Assembly (NCBI RefSeq): GCF_021155765.1
Contig: NC_060118.1
Location: forward strand, 7,874,001 to 7,938,000
Direction of reading: 5' to 3'
Source: Diprion similis
Taxonomy: Eukaryota > Arthropoda > Insecta > Hymenoptera > Diprionidae
DNA length: 64,000 nucleotides
Part shown: in pieces, positions 11,408 to 23,400 of the stretch
Layout of the letters: each line of letters starts with the position of its first letter
Position numbering within the stretch: position 1 is the first letter of the stretch
Translations under genes and position numbers: made by a program
Notes under the pieces: model-generated
Seen by the model: only the letters and a program-made list of their open reading frames with translations
Told to the model about the DNA's origin: nothing
The model's database searches: none

Positions 11408-14400
11408 AACGGAAAGAAAAAGATAGAAAGAGAGAGCGAGAGAGAGATGAAAATGGCCGGCTACGAAGGACGTATCAATTGAGTTGCTCTTCACTCTCCA
11501 ACCCCACCGACGACTGTGACATGTAACGGCGGTAGTATATATATTCATTAATTAAATTAAACCATAGAACCACAGAACGGTGCGGCCTTAAGCTAAGCTC
11601 TTCGTGGACATCTCGAGATCCAGACTAGCAGCATCGCGAAGAGAGAGACACAAATTTTCACTCTAAATCTAGTTTTTACCTCGTGGAAAAAAGAAAAGAG
11701 AACAGATTTTATATCGTTACAATTGACGATGGATAAGGGGGGAAAAAAAAAAAAACAATAAAAAAGATAAAAAAAAAAAAAAAAAAATGGAAACACAATC
11801 AATGAACTTTTACAAAGTAAATTGTAAAGTGTTTTGCAAAGATGAATTTCTCGGTTCTGAGTGGATATAATAAATATACGATAAGAAAAAAAAAAAAAAA
11901 AAAAAAGTGAGGAGTAAGGGATTTTACGGGTTTTATGTAAGGGGGGATTTTTTTCATCCGTAATCAATTAATCCTCCTCATCATCCGGCTGTCGTTCTCT
12001 GTCCACAGACTGTAATTATCGCGTCGATTGACGAGAGGCTTGGATTAAACGTTTCTCTCACTCTACTTGTTGCCTTTTTTTTTTTTGTATTTTTTTTTTT
12101 TTTCATCTCGCTCGAGGAGGGTAAATGATCAGAAAAACTTCCTCGCGAAGAGGAGAGATAATCTGTCATCTGCCTGTGATTTCAAGCTTTGATTTTAGCC
12201 GGGACTTGCCACGTTTCAAGCTTTATCTCAATTTTAATTGAAAACTCGAGGCTTTGAAATATCGCGTGTTCATTTTTTCTTTTTTTTTTTTTTTTCTTTC
12301 CTTCTTTCTTACTCTCGCAATTAGTAACTCGAATTGATTTGTTTCTGATGTTTAATGTCGTACGAATTTCACTTGTATGAACGTTCAATTAATGAAGAAT
12401 ATTTTGGTGAACCGTTTTATGTAAAAGGAACGAATCTGAAATGTTCGGTCGATTTTTTACAGCATAATAATTTATACTCTCAATTTCTATCGATTGGAAA
12501 TTGTTTTTCAATCTCTTTGGTTAGTGAGTAATGCTAAAATTGTTGATCAATATTTTTCACATTAAGAACAGTCTATCCAACTGATGAGCAGAAAAAAGGG
12601 CTTTTCAAGAATTTTTTTAATACGATCTTTGATATTTGAAGAATTAAGAAAATGGCTTTTTTTCGCCGTTTTTTTTTTTGCAAAAAAAATATAGTTAAAA
12701 TGAAAATGTCAAAAAAAGTATGATTCATTCCAAGGCAAGTAACATGCTGAATCTAAAACCGTTAGATTTTTTGATTTTAAGTCAACCATCTCCGAGAAAT
12801 CATCAACACCGCAGACTTACCTTTTTTCAAACCGATTTTCGTCTATACAAAGTGAATAAAATCGATGAAAAGTTTTTTTTTTTAATGTCATTCGAAAGTG
12901 TATTTATTAAGCCTAACAAAGCTTGTATCAATATTTACAGTTAAAACATACTAAAAAAAATTCTTAAAAAACGCTTTTTTTTTTTTGGCTCGTCAGTTGG
13001 TTAAACCTCTTAAGTTATTATTGAGATATTTCAAGTTAAGAACTTTGTACGGAATGTAAAATATGTATACTTTATACACTTTCTACGTTACAAGCTACAC
13101 AAAAAAAAAAAAAATTATTTTCATTTTGTCCGATATCGATGAATTTCTAGAGAGACATAAGTGAAGACAAAAGTGTTTCGAGGAAATGGACAGAAAAAAC
13201 GTACGAAAAAAGAAGAAGAAAAAAAAAAAAAAAATGTGACCGTTATACTTAACAAATGGGTTCAAAAGTCAAGTTATTATATACATATATATATATATAT
13301 ATATACCACATTCGTGACGTATGTCTTCGCGGTTGTTATCAGTTGGAAATGATTCCCTAAATATCTGAGACATCTTAACTAGAAAAGGGTAATGAAAAGT
13401 TTCGAATGCAGGCTGCATAGATAATACATTACACGTTGTACGTTATAAATGGGTAGATACACGAATGCACCATTGCAGCGATAAGAATTCCATAAATTAT
13501 ACATAATAGTGCGATAAGACGAAAGCACATATATTTATTTACACACGAGGCGCCTAAATTCATTCACTAACACCCACCATCATCTGCATCCGTTTCTGTA
13601 ATTCAAGTGTTTTTTTTTTTTTTTTTTTTTTTTGTTCATCCTTTTCTAACTTGTGAAAAACGTTTCTTGGAATTTTGTCGATTTTTTTTTTTCTTTCTTT
13701 CTTTCTTTTTTATCATAATTGTGAAAAAAACGTAGAAATAAAAAATTTTGAGGATTTGCAGAAAATGTCAAAGTTTGTTTTGTTAGGGTAGAAAAGGTTG
13801 AAAAAAAAAAAAAAAAAAAAAAAAAAACTTTTAGTCAAACGGAAAGGAGTCGATTTGACATGGAATATCCCATAATATTGTTGAGATGTATAGAAAAACG
13901 CGAAATATCTATTGACAGTCACGGCACGAGTAGTAGAAAAATTCTTATCTTGTCGATGTTGGCCCGCTGAGTGACCTGTTCTAGTTGCGTAAAACGGCTC
14001 ATCCTTCACTCATTCCAGTGTTCTATCACTATAACGATGAGCATCGACAGTCGGGCCAAAATACAGAATTTTTATGACCCTGACAAATTGCAAAATCTAA
14101 CGGAAACTGTGATCGCGGGGAGAAGATGCGAAAACCTTAAAGCACGTGGCATTAGCTGAAGATAATCGATGCGTCGATTGATCGAGTTAAAAAAAAAAAT
14201 AGTCGAACCTCGCTCGATTAAATCGATAAAAGTATAATCGATTATTTCGTCCTTTTTTTTTCTTTTTTTCTCTTTTTGAAACGGTGCATTTTAAACCCAA
14301 ATTTCGTAAATTTTAGTACGTAGTCTGAATGAGGGAAAAGTCTTTTGATTATGCATAATTTGATTCAAAATATTTTTTTAATTTAAGGTGAAAATATTCA

Positions 14401-17400
14401 TTTGTTTATCACTTATTATTCACAAATAGATATTTATAAGTAAGTAAGAGTTATGAGAGTATGAATAATTGATTGAATTTAATCATATGGGAGTAAAAAA
14501 CGAAAAGCGATTCTGAGGAAAAATTATCGAGTCTGAAAAATAATCGATTTAATAGAAAATCAATTATTTTTTGTCATTCTTAGTACTATAATGTTTTTTT
14601 TGTTTTTGACCAAATTTTGTGGGAATTTGCAATCCTAAAGAGATTGAGCGTAAAGAAATTTTTTTGTCTTCTGGTACTTATTGGACTTGTGAGAAACAAA
14701 TTTCATTTGACTCGTAGGAAATCACACGCGTTTATATTTCGTATAAAAAGAAGTTGAATGATTATTATTTCCTCCAATCGTATAAACAAGAAATTAGTAA
14801 ATTGTCCAAAAGTTCAGATAATTATAGTAATTTTTTAGTCAGAAATCGTAAAAATCTTATTGTCGAATAAATCTTACACGATTTTTGAGTAAATTTATTA
14901 TTTAATCGGTCGACTTGTATCGAAATTATACTTTTACTTCTTCCTGTTTTCGATGATTGACTATATAGTCTCTTCGAAATTAATTTTGTCAAATTTCTAT
15001 TAATCTAATTTTATCAAGTTTTCTATAACAAAATACAAAATTAAAAAAAATATCAAAGCTATTTCAAACATACGCGCGTATATAAGCTCGTGTGTACCTA
15101 TCTGGTCACACTGGGCACAATGGACTTCCGGCTGGGCCTCATATCCTGTTGCCTGAAACGATGTACAACAAACATACACGCGTAGGTATATATATAGGTA
15201 CCTATAAATAAATAATCTAAATTTATAATATATTTAAACTGTACGTAGTTGGTTCGAATTTGTTGATAAAATATTTTAATTTTAATTATAGATAGATACA
15301 TATCGTCACGTGATGTCTCGCACATGCGTGCCAGACTTGTATATATGTATAGCATAATTATACAGACGAGACAAATGATGTCGAGTGTATAATACGAAAC
15401 GCTTGCACGTTACTTAATTATTATCGAGATAATAAATTCTTGAGATATTAAGACAAATTGCGATAATTGTATTAATATTCGCGGTCTTGGGAAAATGTGT
15501 CGCGTTAAACGGTTATGATATAAAATCATTATGTAGCAGGCATCAGTCTGCGGTATTCTATTATCAAATTTTTATGTCAGGTCAAAGGGGAGAAGAAATA
15601 AACAGAATAAAATATAAGGCGAGAAAAAGTTAGAAGATCGTAATGTTTTGCCAGAATTATGTTTGTTACAATTTTAAATATTGTTTATACGAACTCTATC
15701 TTCATTTTATACGCTCCATATAATATTGTGTTACGTACGATAAAGCATTTTACATTTTCTCGTACTCTCGACAAGTTAATATTATTCTATTATTTAGACA
15801 ACAGTTTGAAAAGATAAAAAAATAAAAATATATACAAAAACCACTTGTCCCTGAAATATTTTTTATTCAACAAATATATATCAAACGTGGGATTATCTAG
15901 TAATAAAAATTAGAGACAAATTGTTCAGTATTCAAACTCGTCAGTATTCAAATCACCAATAATGATAAGAGATATAATTAAGTTTATTAATACGAACTAA
16001 ACGATCACTATGAAGATGCTTTTTTTTTTTATACGGTTTAGTTAAAAGTACAGACGAGCCGTGCGAAGGCAAGGAATTGACCCAGTTGGCCAGTTTTTTG
16101 GGAAGCCTGCGCACTTGAAGCCAAACAAACTGAACATCGGTTCGCCTGCTTCTCCAATTTATAATTTAAGCCGTACGTAGTAAACAAATCCTGGGAACGT
16201 ACCGTATATATGTATAGTTGGGTGCAGCAACGGTTTGCTCATGGAGTCTGCGCTGAGTTTGTTCGTTCGTTCGTTCGTTCGTTCGTTCGTTCGTTCGTAT
16301 GACGTAATGCCAATTAAGGCCTCTCCAGTATGTACACAACAATTATTTATATGCACACGCATGACCAGGACCACGTGTGTTGAGTTGAACTGGAGAAGAG
16401 GACGCGAAGTAGCATAAAAAACAAAGAGAGAGAGAGAGAGAGAGAGAGAGAATCAAATTCCTGGTGGTCCCAACACCTCGAGTAATTTTATTCATCAATT
16501 CGACCATCGGCTTCAGGGAATTTTATAACCATTTGTTATTGGTTACTTGGAATACGCGGTTACGATTCGTCCAGATTAAAATTTATGTTTATGGTCTTTG
16601 AAACCGTAATAAACTGGCGGAACTCTTTCCAAATGAAACGTGCCTGACCAGATGACGAGTAGTAACGAGAAGTTGAGAACCCTGACAGATCATTTCTCAA
16701 TTCCAGCAAGTTTCCGAGGAAATCTATAACGATAATTGGACAGAAATGAAGTCTGAATATTAACCATTCGCTAAACAAGATCTGACTAAGAATTCGTGAT
16801 CAAATGAGCTTCAATGGTGATTGTAACTTATACGAACTTCAATGTGTACTCAAAGTTTAAACAGATGCTTAAAACAAGGAGTTAATCACTTTTGTAATCT
16901 CACGTAATCACATGTAATTTGCTGTTTCTGGAATCTTTGTAATTTTTATAATATTTTTGTAATCCTTCTAATCTCTTTGCAGTCTTTTGTTAATGTTTGC
17001 TGTTTCTGGAATATTTGTAATTTTTTTAATCTTTTGTAATCCTTGTAATCACTTTGTAATTTTTGTAATCTTTGTAATATCTTTGCAGTCTTTTGGTAAT
17101 GTTTGCTATTTCTAGAATTTTTGTAATTTTTTTTCAACTTTTGTAATCCTTGTAATCTCTTTGTAATTTTTGTAATCTCTTTGCAGTGTTTTGGTAATGA
17201 TTGCTGTTTCTGGAATCTTTGTTATTTTTGTATTCTCTTTGCAATGCAAGTGGTTTTTTTTTTTTTTTTGTAATCTTTACAGTCTTTTGATAACTTTTAC
17301 AATTTTCGCATTCTCTGGAATCTTTTTGATTCTTGTAATCTCTTTGTATAATCATTGTAATATCTTTACAATCGATCGAATCTTCGTGTAATCTCTGCTG

Positions 17401-20400
17401 CCTCTGAAATCTTTATAATTGCTGTAATCTCTTTGTAATCTTTTTGTAATCCGTATAATATTCGCGCGATCTCTCCAGTTTTTTGGTCATCCTTGTAACA
17501 TTTGTAATCACGTGTAAAGCCATCCATCCATTACGTGTAATAATCGGAGTCGATATACGCCACTTTAATAAACCGAGCATAAACTCCTTGGCCTAAAATC
17601 AAGAATCGTTTAACTCTTACAAAGTCCGATTACTGCATGAATTAAATTCGTGCTTATTGTATACCTGAAAAATTAAATTTAATGAGACAGCAATGCTGAG
17701 TACTAGCATAAAATTCATCCCCAAACCGACGAACCCCGAAACGGTTTCATCTTTCAAATCGATCCGTTATATACCCATCGCCAGATTGATTTGGTCACGG
17801 CTATCCAATGATGTCCCCCCTCTCATTACCGAGAATTCTTTAGAAATTTGACCTCGGTCGAGTAGTTCCAACCGGGAACTGGTCGGCCATCCAACCAAAC
17901 GGGAGTCCTGCTCCCTGTGGAAGAGTGTATTGTACTCACGATCACACTATGAAACGTGTTAGCGGTGAGGCGAAGTTTCGAGTTTGAGGTTAACGGTGTC
18001 GGGTTTTATGTGCGCCGCGTTTCTCCTCGTTTTCAGAGTCGCACGGTGTTGATTGCCCATCGGTGTATACCTCCACCTTGCCATCCCACCTATCCCATCT
18101 CCTAAATTCACTCGGTTGGAACACTGACTATACATTTTTCTCCCCCTCCCTTTTCTCCCTCGGTTTTCATATTCTTGTACCGTTTATGTATATTCCGAGC
18201 TGCCATGGAGTAGCTAGTTTGTAGGATAAATTCTGTACGGTAACCATAAGTGACGTTCTTCACTCTCGAAGAATCGATGAATCCCGAAAAGTTTAACAGA
18301 AATTAAAAAACGAAACATCAGAAAGAGGCAAGAGTTTTAGGTTATAATGCGCACGAGTGCTGCGCGATAGGAAAAAAGCCGTTGAAAATCAGGATAACAG
18401 GAAACGCCAATTTCAACGTTGTAAGTCCTCGGGGTAAATTGGCTTGAATCCTTTGGAGGGTATGGAAGAATTCCGTCGAGTCCACCTTCACCTTCAACGT
18501 CCAAGTCGTCTATACCTGCTTCCGGAAAGACGCAACAGTTGGTCGACGCAACCGACCGTGACGAAGACGAAGACTGCAACGCGTCGTTGGGGTGAAACTC
18601 GGCGGGTGCAGATCAGGTGGACGCGATTAGGGGATCACGGTAGTCACGTGTGTTATGTCAGTGTGTCCTGGAATGGAAACCATGGAGAAATACACGCGCT
18701 AGAAGTGTTTAACCCATTACAAATTCCCGCAGTAGGTACCTCGATGTATTTTGCTGAATGGTCGTTAGTTTTTTTTCTACTCTAACATCATGAGAAGCCC
18801 TTCCCATTTCCTTGGTCTTCTCTTATATATTCTCTATCTCTGGTCTTCGGGTCTGATGAAAAACGCAGGTGGATATTATTTTTTACCGTGTTCTTTTTTT
18901 TCTTCTCGTTCTGAGACAGGAAGCTTAGGGTTTGGGTTTGTATAGTAATAATGACTCGAAGGTTCCGCAATCAGGTGCTGCTCTGGCACCTTGTGGAAAT
19001 GATACACTCGAACTTTATTAACCCCATAGTTGAATGATGGGTTTAAAAAAGACTGTGATAAAGTATAGTTTCTCGTCATTTAACAATGATTAATATTGTT
19101 AAGAAATTTATTTGATTAATAATGATTAACAATGGAGTCAGGTCTGATTCATGCGATATTTTTCAAAGTCAGGTGGATACATTTTTATTTATGATAGGTA
19201 TACTGATGTCACCTGATGTCTTTCATGATCATTAATGCGATCAAAGTGATGGTTTGAAATACTTTGAAGTATTTTCAAGCCTCCAGTACTTACAAGTCAG
19301 TCGAAATGTTTTAAAGTCACTTGGAGTCTTTCAAGGTCTGTTTAAATTCATTGAATCCATGGTTTATATACTCTATGCTCACTGGAAGCTGTGCAACGTA
19401 AAACGATATCATTCGAAATCGTGATATGAATTCACTGGAATTAAAATTTTCAAAAAGTGTTCCGAGAATTATATATTTACATATATAATGATATTCAAAC
19501 CATAGAAGTCAGTCTTGTAAAGACAATTTGAATCTTCGACAACACGCGAGTGCATTTGAGAATGATAACTTATAGAACTTTAAATTTGATATCTGAAGGT
19601 ATTAATAAGATTAAAGTTTAATCTTTTAATGAAAAACGTTGAATTTCAAAAGTTGATAAACCTGTGAGAGTATATTTGATTTTCCATGCTCCAAAATCAC
19701 GAAAGCTGTATATGATGGACGTATTTGTAGAGCTTATATTATACGTCAGAAGGGGGAACTACACGAAGCTTGCGGGGCATTGAAAACTTAAATTGAATCG
19801 CTTGGTGGTGGTTAAAAGACGGTAAACTGTTGTATCCGGTTCAATTCTAACCCCCCGGTAGCTGCCTCCATGCGTGCAATAAATCATCGAGTAAAAAGCT
19901 GTATAGAGAGTCAGTAAATGAACGGTACGCATGCGTATATACAAATAATGACAAGACGGATTGTCACGTAAATAATTTATATCTTAAAATGAAATTTTTC
20001 AAGTAAATTGGTGTAAAACTTTCTTCGTGACTATAAAAAATTCGGTTAAAATTTCCCTACATTTTCCAATATTTCTCGGCAAAACAAACTAATAATTTTT
20101 TCAAATTCTGACCAGATTGAAGCGTGATTGAAAAAGCTTTTTAATTCGACGTCATTGAACTAAACTGGAATAAGAAGTCAGCTGAGGGGGAAACTACAGG
20201 AATTTTTACCGGTAAATCTAATTCCTACAGTCCCCACCTGTGAGGAGGACGTGAGCAGTTGAACTCATTGTCAGAGAGCTTCCGGGCACAGGTGTACTTC
20301 CGGTTTCGCGAGTATAACGAGGACTGCAGGTTACACGCCCTCGGAATTGTTGCGTGTATTGTATAATGGAATACAAAAATTTATAACTGCAATAACACCC

Positions 20401-23400
20401 ACCTCGAAATTCTCCCCTTCAGTCAATTTTTCAGCCGTAACGTATAGTAATTATTCGGGTATTTCTTGTTACACATTTACACGGGTTACGTTTAAAGCTT
20501 GAGTGCGTACTGCACACGCATGTTGAATATGCATTGCACGACTTCGTAATGGGTTTATTCGCGTTTGCATATTGAATTTAAGGGTGGCAAGCGAAGCGTG
20601 GGGCAGCAGCCCCGATGCACGTGTCACGTCTGAGTATGAGAATTCCACTTTACAACGGGCGAAATTTGAATATCAGGTTCCTGGGAACCGGGAATTTTCA
20701 AAATCATAGATCGACGATCAACGATATTCCCCCAAACGAATCCATGCATATTGATGATTGTTTTTTCAAATCAGATGCGAATTGAACCAAATATATGTTA
20801 TTTTAATCGATCCTGATGTTTTTGGGCTTTCAGAGTCGAACTGACGAGGTCAACTCCGAAGTCGGATGTGGTGCCAGTTGCAGATTGGACCAGGTAAGTC
20901 GTTTCGCGCTTGCTGCAACTTTGATGTTACCTTTAGTTTTTTCTCTAGATAAATTTTTAGTCATTTGTATTGACGATGCAAAAATTCGAGTTCTCAAAAT
21001 AAACGAGTCAAATTATTGCACGCGTTGTAAAATTGGCACCGGAGACAGTTAGGAAGGGCGAGATTAGGTGTCCGTTTCCTTTTCGTTGTTCTGACCACAG
21101 CGGGGAACAATAAAGTTTAACTTCCGGTTCAGGATGGACGGAGGAGATCCCTGCACCCTTCGACACACGAAGATGAATATACGAGGGCCGCGAGTAAAAC
21201 ATGGCACGTCAACAACAAATACGAACGTGGTAGTGTCACACAAGGGCTAGTTGCGTGCTGTGTGTTGAACAAAACGTAACGAATGAACGAATGAACGAAT
21301 GCATGAGTGAATCAAGGATGAATGTGAAACGAGTGAATGAACACCCGGTATTAACTACGTAGGGCTGATGGCTACTCCACGTTTTAAATTGGAACGCGTG
21401 CAATACAAGTGCAACCGACAAGGCAGACAGACGGTCTGCCTCATTAACGGATGTTGCCAAATTGACGTGCGACTTTAGAATCGCAATACAGGCGTAAATT
21501 GTGGAAACGAGATACCAGTGACTGCCTATGTGGAAAAGAAGAAGCCCATAGTTTTGTAAAAGTTGACTTCCAATTTTGTGGTCACTGCGTCAGATTGGAA
21601 CAACGTGAACCTGTTACGGCTAACTTGTTTTCGGTACCTAACAAAAAATGCGAGTTCGATTCTACACGAATTATCTGACAATGACTCCCAATTTCTTGTT
21701 ACCGAGTTTAGAGATGGGGAGTCATTGTCACGGTACAGTAATATTCATGATTGCCTTAACCCAAACAAGTTAGACAGAAGGTTAACAGTTGAGGCACGCT
21801 GGATAGTCACATCAGACTACGCGGATCCTGCATGGATTTCCATGAAACTTTTTGCAATCCCTTGAAAAAGGGATCAAATTAGAATGAAAGTTTACCAGAA
21901 GTTTTTTTTGATTCTGAAAAAAAGTAAGTGTTGTCACGTGGTAAACTTGGTAAACTTAACTTGTATCTGTATTACAAAGTGATTCCGACTGGTTTTATTC
22001 GATTCCTTTTACGATCCACGTATTCCGAGATTTCGAGGATAGATCGTCTAGCGCGCTGAATGTAGGTACATACAGGAACCTGAGAAATCCAATTAGAGGC
22101 GTTGGCGTTTCCCAACGGAAATCATTTCGGCTTTAGGTACTGAGGAAAAAGTTTGAAAAGCCGGATACGAAGTCAGCAGTCCGTATCTCCACGACAACGA
22201 CCAGGATCAGGAGGTGGAGTAAGAGGAGGAGGAGGTACGAGATGCGGATATAATATGGTGTGCCTAGCGTGGTCAAATCACTTACACGAGCCATCGGCAA
22301 TAAATAAATCAGAAAAAACGAGTGCCATGTTCATTGTTGTGTCCAGGACACGCGATGTGTTTGTGTAACAACACTCGAATGCGAATGAAGTGTGTCATTA
22401 TACATTAGTCCAAGTCCAAGTCTAACCGCGTCACGGTGTCGTTTTCTATAACCTTTTGCGCATTCTGCAGTTAACCTCAGATGCCAGAAGTGCAACGCAT
22501 TTTTATAAACCAACATGGAATTCTCAGAGGTCATTACACGCTCCTTGGTCTTCAGAAACGCGTTGAATTGCACGAGGCAGACCAAGAATTCAGCGCTACT
22601 TTTGAAAAGCTTGTTGCAGTAGCTGCGCTTGTAAATGACATGGAAACATACCAGGAGACTGTTGAACTGTGTCTGATGGAAGCTTATGCATGGTTACTTC
22701 ATTTGCTTCCTTTCGTTTCACAAGTGGATGCGATCCTTGAGTAGTGTGTTTAAATTATGTGGAAACAAAGTCGAAATTGGTAGCTAGGACTTCAAGTGGC
22801 TCAAGGGGTTGGCTCTTACTCGTACAACAGAGAACACTCGTCCAGGATTTTATATACATGACTAACTCACTCTGCACTGGTAGCGGACCACCCTCAAGAC
22901 CCAACATAGATTTTAAAAAATGCTTGACTTATGTACAGTGTTTTTGTATGAGAAGCAGACGTTTCTAGTTGGCTTCTTTTTTCTTGTTGTTTTACCTGTT
23001 GATACGATTAGTGTTCATTATAGTTCATCGAAATTAATCATTCACTATTTGTTAGTGATTTTAGTTGATTTAATTGTAAGACATGTGATATTTTTAGGAA
23101 CAGATAATATATCTCGAATAATCTTGACCGTGCGGTAAATTTATAGTAAACGAACGTTATTTATTACCAGTTCAAGTTAATTTAAGAAGTTCATGTATAG
23201 CGAGAAAATTCTTTGATCCCTACTGTCGATGATAAATCGTACTCTAATTTGAATATGTAGTATTTTTGTTATCTAAATTGTCTTGCGGATATCTCTTTCG
23301 AGATATTTGACACTACGAGGTTTAATTATCCGATATATATATTCATCATAATAAATTAATATATCTTGTTCCATATTATTCATCTTTTATTCTATTTGCT

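Larger units (their letters stand above)
10015..20833 (+). other. sev: Sevenless intron 1 (10.8 kb)
   Basis: Bounded by the donor GTGGGT after 10014 and the acceptor CTTTCAG before 20834. It holds many poly-A/T tracts, the TTAA-flanked MITE at 12562-13013, GTTC and GA microsatellites (16261-16298, 16425-16451), the TTTGTAATC higher-order repeat (16890-17520) and a degenerate repeat at about 19190-19370. No open frame resembles a known protein and no nested gene is supported. Confidence 0.75.

Noticed and set aside
14190..14590. Possible foldback around ATTAAATCGAT motifs
   Set aside because: Only about 12 bases match between the would-be arms, which chance can give in AT-rich DNA.
16946..17355. 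Lys/Asn/Tyr-rich ORFs on the minus strand
   Set aside because: They are translations of the TTTGTAATC repeat, not genes.
21563..21865. 100-codon ORF in sevenless intron 2
   Set aside because: It crosses the hairpin at 21676-21730 and has no recognisable motif or splice context.
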